Source: a virus
DNA: 64,000 bases
IMG/VR virus record: IMGVR_UViG_3300046168_000085
Span: 16,389-80,388 of that record
Direction: 5' to 3' (one strand)
In this document: positions 17,540 through 27,064 of the stretch, piece by piece
Layout of the letters: the number at the start of each line of letters is the position of its first letter
Position numbering within the stretch: position 1 is the first letter of the stretch
Translations under genes and position numbers: made by a program
Notes under the pieces: generated by a model
Database searches by the model: none
What the model was told of the DNA's origin: nothing
What the model saw: only the letters and a program-made list of their open reading frames with translations

Positions 17540-18334
17540 TACTTATTATCCGTACTTTCAAAAATTTTATCGGCAGAACCTGCAATAAATCCGTCAAAAT
17601 TATTATGACGCAATGCAAATTCATAATAGCATCCAGGAATTTCAAATAATTGTCCCTCCTCTGAATCAAACTCAACGGATACATTTTCTGCCATAATACT
17701 TGATTGCTCTAGTCCTTGTTTAACTGAACCTTTTATTTCACCACCTGAATCATTTATTCTATATCCGTTTTCTTTCAAATATGAATTTACCTGTCCAAGA
17801 TTTTCAAACGAAGAACAATCTGTGACACTTATTGTAAAATGATTAACGATAAAACCAAATGTGGCCACCCAAAGCTGCATACTCACTTTCTTCTTTTAAA
17901 AAGTCATAAGTTTCTTTTGTAATCATGCCCCACGGAGTTCCACAATTACAGAAATCAAAAGCATCTAGTTGCTCGTTGGATATTTGGTTAACTAATCTGT
18001 CAATCGTATCTTGTAATTCTTGTGAAAATTCTTCTAATCTTAGTTCACTAATAAATACCCGTGTCAAATCATCATCAGAATGTAAATAATATGTTGCATC
18101 GAGTTTCTTTTTTTCAAATGCTAAGTCTTCAACTTCTGAATATCCACTCTTTACAAAAGATTTGGCAAGAACACTACGATTAATACGTGGATGATTGAAT
18201 GTTCTTAATGCAATATGATCATTCTTTACCGAAGTTCCTTCGTGTTGCTCAATGAGTTTTTTTACTTTAACAACTTGCGGATTTACACGTGAATACATAC
18301 TCCACATATCATCAAACAATTCTCGTATATTCAT
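17539..18334 (-). CDS. DUF1338 protein (2-oxoadipate dioxygenase/decarboxylase-like, frame broken)
   Basis: The two frames together give about 264 aa. The first contains D-H-I-A-L-R-T-F (metal-binding His of the vicinal-oxygen-chelate-like fold); the second contains V-N-H-F-T-I-S-V and then E-I-P-G-C-Y-Y-E-F-A-L-R-H. These are the conserved blocks of DUF1338, whose characterised members (HglS) are Fe(II) enzymes turning 2-oxoadipate into 2-hydroxyglutarate. The frame breaks near 17850-17860. It heads the AST module and its stop overlaps the astD start. Whether it works in arginine or lysine breakdown is open: DUF1338 plus a lysine-like transaminase would fit a lysine route too. Confidence 0.78.
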
Positions 18335-18576
18335 AATAAATCTAACCTTTCATTTACCTTCTCAAGCATTTTTTCATAATTTATTCTGTTTGAACGGGTT
18401 GTCGTATCATCACCCCACTCGATACAATCTTCAAGTTGGTCTTTTAACCATCGTAACTCTTTTTTATTAAATGGAGTGGTTATACCGTTTACTTTAAATG
18501 TTTTCTGATGGATATCTTCTGGATTCTCCACACATTTTTTTAAAGTATTCCTCAAAGTCCATTTATTCTTCTTCAA
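18331..18576 (-). CDS. Small hypothetical protein (81 aa)
   Basis: A charged helical protein opening M-K-K-N-K-W-T-L-R. It overlaps the 3' end of nusG by 14 bp and the start of the DUF1338 gene by 4 bp, so it bridges the transcription-factor gene and the AST module. Contains [13 protein letters not shown] and a second helix near the end. No family is recognised. Confidence 0.5.
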   Translation of the reverse strand: MKKNKWTLRNTLKKCVENPEDIHQKTFKVNGITTPFNKKELRWLKDQLEDCIEWGDDTTTRSNRINYEKMLEKVNERLDLL

Positions 18577-19151
18577 CTCTTTCTACTTGCCAATTTTCTA
18601 ATTCAACTGGAGTTTCGCGACCAAATATGCTGACAAGCACTTTTAGTTTTTGATGCTCTGTATCAACTTCTGCCAATTGCTCCTTGTAGACCAACAAAAG
18701 GTCCATCTAAAATTGTAACTTGTTGACCTACATCATAATAAGACTTTGGAACTTCTTTATTTTGAAACTTTTGCTATATGATATTTGATCGTGTCAATTT
18801 CTTTGTTCTTAATTGAACGGGATTTTTTCCACCTATAAATCCAGTTACACCATTTATTGAGTAATAAAGTAGTATGCATCTGCGTTTAATTCGGTTGGAT
18901 TTTCTTCATCGAAAATATTCATACGCACAAAAAGATATCCTGGATATAATTTCCGTACACGTGCATTTTTTCTTACCTTGCTTAACCGTTGTAACAATTT
19001 CAGAAGGCATCAAAACCTCATAAAAATAATCTTTATGTTTAGGTTCAGTTTCCAAACCCTTTTCAATGAGGTTTTTTACTCTGTCTTCAAAATTGGATAA
19101 TACTTTTAAAGTATACCATTTATTTTTTTGTTCTGTTTGTAAAGTTTCCAT
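18563..19151 (-). CDS. nusG: NusG-like transcription elongation/antitermination factor (frame broken several times)
   Basis: Reading across frames reconstructs a full NusG of about 195 aa. It starts with [12 protein letters not shown] (NGN domain start), then a [13 protein letters not shown] block, [10 protein letters not shown], and the KOW domain [11 protein letters not shown] followed by A-E-V-D and [17 protein letters not shown]. Breaks occur near 18968, 18857, 18810, 18762 and 18685, each fixable by one base, so only short ORFs survive here. NusG links RNA polymerase to ribosome, Rho or antitermination complexes; a phage copy may steer host polymerase. Start ATG at 19151. Confidence 0.85.
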
Positions 19152-19203
19152 AATTTGTTTAGGTAATAATATATACAAAAATATATATATTTACAAGCAC
19201 TTA

Positions 19204-19455
19204 TTAAACAAAAAAAGAATCGTTTACTTTTTTATTTGATGTAACTCCACACTGAGATGTTTCGTAATACCACTTCTCAAGACGTTCAACTAATTCTTTT
19301 TTCGTTCCACCAATTTTAAGTTTATGCTTTTTGCACATCTCTTTTAATTTTGAAAGTGGCAAATGCTTGTATCCTCGTTTATCTACCGACTCATCGTATT
19401 GAACATGGTTCATTTTATTTTTGAGTATTTCTCCTGCTTTTGTGTCTTCCGTCAA
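19204..19455 (-). CDS. SAP-domain protein (putative nucleic-acid binding)
   Basis: An 83-residue protein whose middle matches the SAP helix-extended loop-helix: L-P-L-S-K-L-K-E-M-C-K-K-H followed by K-L-K-I-G-G-T-K-K-E-L-V-E-R-L. SAP domains bind AT-rich DNA or RNA. No catalytic domain is attached. It overlaps the next upstream gene by 4 bp and lies just before nusG in the transcript, suggesting a transcription-linked role. Confidence 0.78.
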   Translation of the reverse strand: MTEDTKAGEILKNKMNHVQYDESVDKRGYKHLPLSKLKEMCKKHKLKIGGTKKELVERLEKWYYETSQCGVTSNKKVNDSFFV

Positions 19456-19685
19456 AATATTTCCAAATTCTTTACTATCGTCTGTTCCAATGCATGGATA
19501 CTGAAGTTTCCTTGTGCTTTTATTACATATGTTGCGTGACCTTTTGGGTTCATTCCCACTTCATCCCAAGTTTGCTCAACAATGTGACCAACTCGTTTTG
19601 ATCCAGCAAACACGAAAACGACTGTATCATTTATTTTATATAAATGTCGTTTAGGATAATTTTTTCGTTTACCCCTACGTTTCAT
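19452..19685 (-). CDS. Small basic hypothetical protein (77 aa)
   Basis: ATG at 19685 gives a product with a very basic start (M-K-R-R-G-K-R-K) and a beta-rich middle with V-V-F-V-F-A-G-S-K-R-V-G-H-I-V that resembles a small SH3/KOW-type barrel. This is consistent with a nucleic-acid-binding protein, but no family can be named. It overlaps the SAP-domain gene by 4 bp. Confidence 0.5.
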   Translation of the reverse strand: MKRRGKRKNYPKRHLYKINDTVVFVFAGSKRVGHIVEQTWDEVGMNPKGHATYVIKAQGNFSIHALEQTIVKNLEIF

Positions 19686-19703
19686 TGAAACTAACACAAC
19701 AAT

Positions 19704-20234
19704 TTAATTTGGTAGGATCAAACCATCAGTTGACGGTATATCAACCACTCGTTCTTCGGGATCAGTTTTTGGTTCGTCTGCACTGAGCCTTGATATACGA
19801 GTTCTCCAGTCTGCGTCTTCTCCGTTGTATTCATCGATAATATCACGAAGATGTTCAAGGTAATCACTTGGCCAGGAATTATAGTCAACTGATGTTTCTG
19901 TAATTGGGAATGGTTGCATTGGTTTATCTGCAAATAAATCTATATCATTTTCAGTGTACATAGTGTTTGCAAAATTTTCATCTAACTTTCCGAATACATC
20001 TTCGTATCTATCTTGTAAATAATTCATTTTTTTATCATACTCATAATTTACATCAATGTAAATACTTGTTGTATTGTCCGTGCAACTTTCTGTTTCAAAA
20101 TTTTCAGGTTCATATCCAGGAGCATACTCAAGGTGAAGACCAGTTTCGTCAATAGCCCACCACTCAGTCCATTCCGGGCAAGAAAGTATCTCGTTCGGTT
20201 GGTTCATTTCAAAAATTAGATCATCCATTGTCAT
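19704..20234 (-). CDS. Acidic hypothetical protein (176 aa)
   Basis: A strongly acidic protein with a W-T-E-W-W-A-I-D-E-T-G segment near the start, many Asp, Glu, Tyr and Pro, and no hydrophobic core long enough for a membrane helix. ATG at 20234 (an ATG three residues in is equally possible). The charge could mimic DNA, but nothing in the sequence shows this directly. Confidence 0.55.
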   Translation of the reverse strand: MTMDDLIFEMNQPNEILSCPEWTEWWAIDETGLHLEYAPGYEPENFETESCTDNTTSIYIDVNYEYDKKMNYLQDRYEDVFGKLDENFANTMYTENDIDLFADKPMQPFPITETSVDYNSWPSDYLEHLRDIIDEYNGEDADWRTRISRLSADEPKTDPEERVVDIPSTDGLILPN

Positions 20235-20253
20235 TTTACCTTTCTATATATAT

Positions 20254-21723
20254 TCAACTTTTTTGCCAAACCCACACTGGTTCTCCGAAACTTCCTTCAC
20301 GTTCGTGATACTCGGTGTCCATTTTGCTATCGTCAGTATCTTCCGCAGTTCCGATTCCAAGGCAGTTTGGTCGTTTTGCCATTTCCATTCCAAAGCACTC
20401 TACATAACTTGCATTATTCTTTTTACTAAGATGCTCGTTCATTGGATCACAAATTTTTAACCACTGCTTCCCACCCTTCATACCTTTGCTTGTGGTATTT
20501 ACATCACTTATATTTACCATCAGTAACCCACCTTCTTTTAATGTTGTTAAAACATTATTTAATGCTTTGTGCAAAAAGTCTTTATTCCAACGATCAATAT
20601 TTTTATGACGAACCCAACTTTGTGTGTCATCATAACTATATCGTTCCACGGAAAAATAAGGTGGACTGGTAAATATTAAGTCAACCGAGTCTTTATATTC
20701 TGTCAAATCTGCATCTTCTGCCGGTGAAGGAATGAAATCAGTTTCTTTTTTCTTACCTAACCAGGATTCATAGAATTCTTTTTGTTTATCATATATAGGA
20801 TGATTTTCTGTCCGTGGGTCAATGCCAATATATTTTGTTGCTTTACTTGCATAAAAACCACACAATCTGTCACCCCAACCCATGCTAAAATCTAATACAA
20901 CTTGTGCATCTCTATACTTTTCTGGTTCGTTAGTTTTTTTATCCAATATTATTTTATCATCTTCATCAGTTTTATGATGAGTTGGTACATTATCTCTAAA
21001 TTTCTTTAGTAATGAATCAGGATAAAACTGATAAATTAATTTTGCGACATTGGGTTTGAATTGACTGCAAATGTATTTACGCAATCCTATACTTGTTCTT
21101 AAAGTAGATTTATCAACTTTTTCTGCTTTTAATGTAAACAAACTTCCCATTAAACTTGTCATGAATTCTTTGCTATTCCATGTACGCAAGGGTCCAGGTG
21201 ATACACTTCCATCTACACTCCAACGATTTTCTTGCTGAAAATAGTTACTTGCTTTATTACCTTTATTGTTTCTTTTTAAGATACGATCACTTAAAGGAAA
21301 TTTTTTTGAATATACAGACCTAGCAAACCAAGGAGTTTCTGTGAATAAAGAATCTTGTCTTTGTTTTTTTACTATGCTAGAACTTTTTTCGTGTTTTTCT
21401 TTTTGCTCATTCGTCATTTCAAACGATTCGTAAAAAGATGTATTTACACTCTTCGCCTCTTCCGTAGTTTCGTTTAAATCTTTGTATGTGAATTTTTCCA
21501 ATAAATGAAAATCTTTTTCTGCTTCGTATGGACAGATCTCCATATACGGAAGATCATATTGCATTAAAATTTCTGCAAGAGTTTCTTTTATATCTTCTTT
21601 GTCGTACTTCTCTTTTAATCGTGTCCAATTTACTGGATCAATTTCATAATAAGGTTTTACTAGTTTTCCCTCGGAATCTTTATATTCTTCTTTTATATAA
21701 TTTTTAAACTCTTCAATAATCAT
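20254..21723 (-). CDS. SAM-dependent DNA methyltransferase-like protein with TSPPY motif
   Basis: A 489-residue protein. The N-terminal half is helical and of unknown role. The C-terminal half is a class I methyltransferase: motif I V-L-D-F-S-M-G-W-G-D-R at about 276-286, an acidic strand end Y-I-G-I-D-P near 298-303, and catalytic motif IV F-T-S-P-P-Y-F at 351-357, the T/S-P-P-Y form typical of N4-cytosine or related amino methyltransferases. The order SAM motif before catalytic motif is the gamma/alpha-like order. No restriction partner is nearby, so it is likely an orphan enzyme for phage DNA modification or anti-restriction. Confidence 0.8.
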   Translation of the reverse strand: MIIEEFKNYIKEEYKDSEGKLVKPYYEIDPVNWTRLKEKYDKEDIKETLAEILMQYDLPYMEICPYEAEKDFHLLEKFTYKDLNETTEEAKSVNTSFYESFEMTNEQKEKHEKSSSIVKKQRQDSLFTETPWFARSVYSKKFPLSDRILKRNNKGNKASNYFQQENRWSVDGSVSPGPLRTWNSKEFMTSLMGSLFTLKAEKVDKSTLRTSIGLRKYICSQFKPNVAKLIYQFYPDSLLKKFRDNVPTHHKTDEDDKIILDKKTNEPEKYRDAQVVLDFSMGWGDRLCGFYASKATKYIGIDPRTENHPIYDKQKEFYESWLGKKKETDFIPSPAEDADLTEYKDSVDLIFTSPPYFSVERYSYDDTQSWVRHKNIDRWNKDFLHKALNNVLTTLKEGGLLMVNISDVNTTSKGMKGGKQWLKICDPMNEHLSKKNNASYVECFGMEMAKRPNCLGIGTAEDTDDSKMDTEYHEREGSFGEPVWVWQKS

Positions 21724-21767
21724 TTTACTATTATTATATAAACTAAGATATTAGTCAAACTCAAAAA

Positions 21768-23120
21768 TTAGCACTCAGTTACATTTACTGCCAATCCACC
21801 TTTACTTGTTTCTTTGTATTTGCTTTTCATATCAGCACCAGTTGCTTTCATTGTTTTTATTACGTCATCCAATGAAATTTTTGTATCGTTTTCATTAAGC
21901 ATTGCCATACGACTTGCATTAATTGCCTTTCCAACTCCAATTGCATTTCGTTCTATACATGGTATTTGTACAAGTCCTGCAACAGGATCACAAGTTAATC
22001 CTAAATTATGCTCCATAGCAATTTCGGCCGCATTTTCTACTTGCTTTAAAGTTCCTCCTACAATTTCAGTTAATGCACCGGCTGCCATACTACAAGCAAC
22101 TCCCACTTCTCCTTGGCATCCTACTTCTGCACCTGATAAACTTGCATTCATTTTGTATAACATAGCAATTACTCCAGCCGTTAATAAAAACTTGATTTCC
22201 CAATCTTCTGATTTTTCGTGGACATACTCTTTAATATACATCATTGTTGCGGGAATAATACCAGATGCTCCGTTGGTAGGAGCAGTAACAACACGATTCA
22301 TAGCTGCGTTTTCTTCGTTAACCGCAATCGCACAAATGCTTGAATAATCAAGAAATGCTTGATTATCAAGTTCATTGTTTTTAAGAAAGTTTTCGTACAT
22401 AATCGCAGCTCTTCGTTCTACATTTATTGTACCAGGAAGCATACCTTGAGTTGTTAATCCTCTGTCTACGCATTCTTGCATTATTCTCCATATTCTGCGT
22501 AATTCTGTTTTGGTTGTTTTTTCTTTTCTGAAACACTTTTCATTTTCCAACACCACATCAGATATTTTCAAATTACGATTTTCTGCGATAGTAAATAATT
22601 CTTCCGCACAAGAAAATTCATTGGTGAGTTTTCTTTTGGAAGTTTTAACTTTATTCTTTTTTGCGTTACTTTCTGTTACCACAAAACCACCACCAATGCT
22701 ATAATACATTCTCGTAGCAACTTCTTTACTTTTTGTATAAGCATAAAACTTTATTCCATTGGGATGATACGGAAGTTTTTTCTTTTTGTTGAAAATTATA
22801 TCATTCTGCGTGAATTTAATTTTACGAATGCCACCGAGTTTTATTTCTCCGTCAAGAGAATCAACTTCATTTAATTGTTGTTGTTTTACTTGATCCGGTG
22901 CATAATTCAATAAACCGAGTTGAATTGCAATCGGAGTTCCGTGACCTTCACCTGTTAATGCAAGTGAACCAAACAACTCAATTTTGATTGAATCGACTTC
23001 ACCAAATACTTTTTTGTGTTTCAAAAAAGAAACAAACTTTCTTGATGCTTGGATAGGACCTGTGGTGTGTGAACTTGAAGGACCTATTCCAATTTTGAAA
23101 AAGTCAAGAACACTATACAT
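21768..23120 (-). CDS. sdaA: L-serine ammonia-lyase, iron-sulfur dependent
   Basis: Converts L-serine to pyruvate and ammonia. The 450-residue protein has the single-chain SdaA layout: N-terminal domain with G-I-G-P-S-S-S-H-T-T-G-P, then A-P-T-N-G-A-S-G-I-I-P-A and the C-terminal catalytic block. Cys for the 4Fe-4S cluster are visible: C-Q-G-E-V-G-V-A-C, then the pair in L-T-C-D-P-V-A-G-L-V-Q-I-P-C, spaced 11 apart as in characterised enzymes. The frame is intact and full length. The start overlaps the acyl-CoA dehydrogenase stop by one base, placing it in the same operon as the beta-oxidation genes. Confidence 0.95.
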   Translation of the reverse strand: MYSVLDFFKIGIGPSSSHTTGPIQASRKFVSFLKHKKVFGEVDSIKIELFGSLALTGEGHGTPIAIQLGLLNYAPDQVKQQQLNEVDSLDGEIKLGGIRKIKFTQNDIIFNKKKKLPYHPNGIKFYAYTKSKEVATRMYYSIGGGFVVTESNAKKNKVKTSKRKLTNEFSCAEELFTIAENRNLKISDVVLENEKCFRKEKTTKTELRRIWRIMQECVDRGLTTQGMLPGTINVERRAAIMYENFLKNNELDNQAFLDYSSICAIAVNEENAAMNRVVTAPTNGASGIIPATMMYIKEYVHEKSEDWEIKFLLTAGVIAMLYKMNASLSGAEVGCQGEVGVACSMAAGALTEIVGGTLKQVENAAEIAMEHNLGLTCDPVAGLVQIPCIERNAIGVGKAINASRMAMLNENDTKISLDDVIKTMKATGADMKSKYKETSKGGLAVNVTEC

Positions 23121-24970
23121 TATTCAAGAAACTTGAATGTACCACCTAGAATTTTCTTTGCGAAAGAATAATTCTTTTTGTCGTTATTGTTGCTCATTCC
23201 ACTAAAGTTGTTTTTGATTTTGATTTTTGCTTCACTAAAAACCACATCCATCAACTCAAGATATTCAGCTGCTTTTTCAGGATCATCTTTGATCATGCTA
23301 TCAATACGTAATGCACACGCAGATATTACAAACAACTCAGTTCCAATTTCAGTCAAACGACCAAGAAGCATTTGTTGTTTGTCTAATGAAGGACCGTATC
23401 GTGCCATTGAGTGAAATAGTTTTCTGCTTAATTTCTTGCTTGTTCTTGAAACATAAAGAAGATACTTTTTGACTGCTCCATTTACTCCCGTGGGTCCTGA
23501 ATTGAAAGTTGGTAACCATTGTTTTGGATACCAAGTTGCATAGTGTATTCCTGCTCCGATAGCTGCCTTTAAACGAACCATCAATGGAAGACGTGAATCA
23601 AGAACTGCTCCGGCTGCTTTAAGATGTGGATCAAGTGCTTCACGTGCCAAAAGCAAACGCATAATTTCACTTGAACCTTCAAAGATCATATTGATACGAC
23701 AATCACGAAGAAATCTTTCCACAGGAATTGGATCAGAACCACGATTGCGAAGTGAGTCAGCAGTTTCGTAACCACGACCACCACGTATTTGCATCGTTTC
23801 GTCTGCTACTTTCCATGCTTCTTCTGTTCCCCACATTTTACACATTGCAGATTCCACACGAATATCTGCTTTTTTACCATCCACTAAACTTGATGTAAAA
23901 AGAACGATACTTTCAGTTGCGAAATTCTTGGCCGCAATCTTAGCAATTTTATCACCAATTGCTTGGTGTTTACCAATAGCACATCCCCACTGTTCACGTG
24001 ATGAACCCCACTCACGACAAATCTTTAAGCAACTACGCATAAGTCCCACACAAGCAGCCGGTAATGTAAGACGACCTGTATTCAATGTGCTAAGTGCAAC
24101 CTTGAGTCCTTTGCCTTCTCCTGCTACCAAATTCTCCACAGGTATCTTTACATCGGTAAATCTTACAACACCATTATACAATGCTTTAAGACCCATAAAA
24201 CGACATCGAGTAACTACTTCTACACCAGGTGTATCCATATCAAGAATAAATGCCGAAATGCTTTTACGCATTTTGCCTTTAATTTCTGTATCAGGTGTTC
24301 TTGCCATTACAATAATAACACTTGCTTTTACTCCATTTGTACACCAAAGTTTTTCTCCGTTTAAAACATAATGAGTTTTATCTTCTGATAACTCTGCGTA
24401 AACCGTCATTTGTGCAGGATCACTTCCTACAGTTTCTTCAGTCAACGCAAACGCACTAATTTCTCCTTTACCAAAACGAGGAAGATGCTTTTTCTTTTGT
24501 TCGTCTGTTCCGTAAAGTAACAATGGTTGAGGAACTCCGATACTTTGATGTGCTGATACTAACGCAGTTATATTTCCGCACACTTCACCCAACTTCATAG
24601 CCGCACGTGAATAATTTGTTTGTGATAAACCACGACCACCATATTCCGTTGGAATTTTAATTGCGAATGCACCAATCTTTGCAAGTTCTTTAAATACTTC
24701 ATCAGGAATTTCACCTTCACGATCAATTGCGTCTGCATCTACATACTTGTCTAACACATCACCCAATTCATTCAAGAAAATATCTCCTTTTGCTTTGTCT
24801 TCTGCTTTTTGTTTCGGAAATGGATAAATCAAATCATAATTTGCTTCACCTGTAAACAAACCACCACTAAAACTTTTTGTTCCTTTTTTTCCTTTATCAC
24901 GTGCAGCCTCGGCTGCTTCCAAGGCATCTGCTTTACCCTTGGACATTTTTGAAGTATCTATTTCACTCAT
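23120..24970 (-). CDS. Acyl-CoA dehydrogenase (VLCAD/ACAD9-like)
   Basis: FAD-dependent first step of fatty-acid beta-oxidation: acyl-CoA to trans-2-enoyl-CoA. 616 aa, longer than short/medium-chain enzymes (about 390) because of an N-terminal helical extension and a roughly 170-residue C-terminal domain, as in very-long-chain types. Visible motifs: F-A-L-T-E-E-T-V-G-S-D around 174-184, L-W-C-T-N-G near 208-213, Q-I-R-G-G-R-G-Y near 394-401, and catalytic Glu431 in F-E-G-S-S-E-I. Intact frame. It overlaps sdaA by one base and follows fadB by 2 bp. Confidence 0.95.
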   Translation of the reverse strand: MSEIDTSKMSKGKADALEAAEAARDKGKKGTKSFSGGLFTGEANYDLIYPFPKQKAEDKAKGDIFLNELGDVLDKYVDADAIDREGEIPDEVFKELAKIGAFAIKIPTEYGGRGLSQTNYSRAAMKLGEVCGNITALVSAHQSIGVPQPLLLYGTDEQKKKHLPRFGKGEISAFALTEETVGSDPAQMTVYAELSEDKTHYVLNGEKLWCTNGVKASVIIVMARTPDTEIKGKMRKSISAFILDMDTPGVEVVTRCRFMGLKALYNGVVRFTDVKIPVENLVAGEGKGLKVALSTLNTGRLTLPAACVGLMRSCLKICREWGSSREQWGCAIGKHQAIGDKIAKIAAKNFATESIVLFTSSLVDGKKADIRVESAMCKMWGTEEAWKVADETMQIRGGRGYETADSLRNRGSDPIPVERFLRDCRINMIFEGSSEIMRLLLAREALDPHLKAAGAVLDSRLPLMVRLKAAIGAGIHYATWYPKQWLPTFNSGPTGVNGAVKKYLLYVSRTSKKLSRKLFHSMARYGPSLDKQQMLLGRLTEIGTELFVISACALRIDSMIKDDPEKAAEYLELMDVVFSEAKIKIKNNFSGMSNNNDKKNYSFAKKILGGTFKFLE

Positions 24971-24972
24971 TG

Positions 24973-27063
24973 TTATTTATCCTCGTAGAATTTTTTGTTT
25001 GTTTTTGCGTATTCAAGAAGCATATCACACGGAGTAAAGTATGCATCTTTTTTTGCTAGTTCTTGTAATTTTTGAACAACTTTTAATGCTCCTAAATTAT
25101 CAAGATACGAAATTGGTCCTCCACGAAATGGAGCCCATCCAGTTCCCATTATCATTCCAAAGTCTACATCCTTTGGACTATTTACAACTTCTTCTTGTAA
25201 ACAACGAACTGCTTCGTTAACCATAATTAAAATTAAACGATCAACAATTTCTTCATCTGCAATTTCTTGATTTATATAAGCAGATTGGATTGCTGATGTA
25301 GGTAACTTAGAACTTACACCTGTTGATTTTCCATTTGTATATTTGTAAAATCCACGACCACTTTTTTTACCTACATCTTTGTTGTCGATCATTAACTTCA
25401 AAAACTCTGATTTAGGAAAATTAGTTTCAAGACGATTCAGCAGATCATCTGCGACGTGTTGACATACATCCCCTCCTACTTCATCAATTAAACGAAACGG
25501 TCCCATTGGCATTCCAAACTTACGCAACAACTTATCGACTCGTTCAATGTCTGCACCACACGAAACCATATAAACTGCTTCAATCAAATATGGCATAAGA
25601 ATTCTATTAACAAGAAATCCAGGTGAATCTTTTACCACCACAGGAAGTTTACCTGTCTTTTTAACAAACTGAGTTGCTTTTAAAACGGTTTCCTCGGAGG
25701 TACATTCTCCACGAACCACTTCCACTAATTTCATTTTGTGAACAGGATTAAAATAATGTATTCCGACCACTCGTTCTTTATGTTGCATTTTTTCTGCGAC
25801 ATCTACAATACTAAGTGCTGATGTGTTTGTTGCAAGAATTGTATCATCACGAACAAGTGTTTCAAGTTCCGCAAATAAATCCTGCTTGATTTCAAGTTGC
25901 TCAATCGCAGCTTCTACTACTAAATCAACACTTTTCATTGGCATAGATTCGGTGATAGGTGTAACATTATCAAACTTACTTGATGCTTCTGCTTTAGTCA
26001 TCACTCGTTTGCTTACAGCTGCTGAGTACAATTTACTTATGCTTGCAATTCCTTTTGCTACAAACTCTGGTTTAATATCCTTGAGCAATACTTTGATTCC
26101 TCTTGAACTAATCCATTGTGCAATACCTGCACCCATCACTCCTGCTCCTATAACCGCAGTATTTTTTACTTTAAAGTCTTTGTCACTTTTTGTTTTCTTG
26201 CTTCGTTCTTGTAAAAAGAATATGTTCACCAAATTGTTTGCTACATCTGAAGTAAGAAGTTCTGCAAATGCTTTTTGTTCAAGTTTAAGTGATTCTTCAC
26301 GACTTACACCAAGACCTTTCACCATAACATCAATTGCTTTCAACGGAGCAGGATAAACGCCACCTGTTGTTTTAATAACATTTTTGGTTGCTTTGCTTTT
26401 TGCGATATACTTCAACGGAAAACGATTTAATAAATGAGACTTGTATTTCTTTTTTCCATTTAGTAACATTGCTTTTGCAGATGCTTCCAAATTTTCTTTG
26501 TATACCGCACGATCAATCATTCCAAGTTTAAGTGCCAACTTTGGAACAACCACTTTACCTGCTAGAATAATTCCCATTGCTCCAGGTAACCCAATCATTC
26601 TTGGTAAACGAGTTGATCCACCCCAAGCAGGAAGAATTCCAAGCATCGTTTCTGGTAAACCAATTTTAGTTGCTGAATCTAATGTTGCAACACGATGATC
26701 ACACGCAAGTGCAAGTTCATATCCACCACCCAAACACGCACCGTGAATTGCAGCCACAGTTACACACGACAAATCCTCAATACGATCAAATGTATGCTGA
26801 CCAAGTTTTACTAAATAAGAAATTCTTTCAGGTGTAGGATCATCTGCGAATGATTTCAAATCCGCACCTGCGATGAATATACTTGGTTTAGCACTTTGAA
26901 ATACCACTCCTTTGATCGTCTTACTGCTATCTTCTATAAAATCAAGATGATCATTTAATTCTGCAAACATATTTTCATCAAACACGTTAGCAATTGAATT
27001 TTCTTGATCAAATGTTATTGTAACAACATCATTTAATTGTTCTAGTTTAATTGACTTGCTCAT
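24973..27063 (-). CDS. fadB: FadB/FadJ-type multifunctional enzyme (enoyl-CoA hydratase / 3-hydroxyacyl-CoA dehydrogenase)
   Basis: Carries out steps two and three of beta-oxidation. The hydratase domain has the oxyanion/catalytic block G-A-C-L-G-G-G-Y-E-L-A-L-A-C-D and G-L-P-E-T-M-L-G, with both catalytic Glu. The dehydrogenase domain begins at A-V-I-G-A-G-V-M-G-A-G-I-A (NAD site, about residue 309), followed by G-I-H-Y-F-N-P-V catalytic His and V-K-D-S-P-G-F-L-V-N-R. Total 696 aa against about 715-729 in bacteria, intact. Adjacent to fadA (1 bp gap) and acyl-CoA dehydrogenase, as in a bacterial operon. Confidence 0.95.
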   Translation of the reverse strand: MSKSIKLEQLNDVVTITFDQENSIANVFDENMFAELNDHLDFIEDSSKTIKGVVFQSAKPSIFIAGADLKSFADDPTPERISYLVKLGQHTFDRIEDLSCVTVAAIHGACLGGGYELALACDHRVATLDSATKIGLPETMLGILPAWGGSTRLPRMIGLPGAMGIILAGKVVVPKLALKLGMIDRAVYKENLEASAKAMLLNGKKKYKSHLLNRFPLKYIAKSKATKNVIKTTGGVYPAPLKAIDVMVKGLGVSREESLKLEQKAFAELLTSDVANNLVNIFFLQERSKKTKSDKDFKVKNTAVIGAGVMGAGIAQWISSRGIKVLLKDIKPEFVAKGIASISKLYSAAVSKRVMTKAEASSKFDNVTPITESMPMKSVDLVVEAAIEQLEIKQDLFAELETLVRDDTILATNTSALSIVDVAEKMQHKERVVGIHYFNPVHKMKLVEVVRGECTSEETVLKATQFVKKTGKLPVVVKDSPGFLVNRILMPYLIEAVYMVSCGADIERVDKLLRKFGMPMGPFRLIDEVGGDVCQHVADDLLNRLETNFPKSEFLKLMIDNKDVGKKSGRGFYKYTNGKSTGVSSKLPTSAIQSAYINQEIADEEIVDRLILIMVNEAVRCLQEEVVNSPKDVDFGMIMGTGWAPFRGGPISYLDNLGALKVVQKLQELAKKDAYFTPCDMLLEYAKTNKKFYEDK

Positions 27064-27064
27064 T

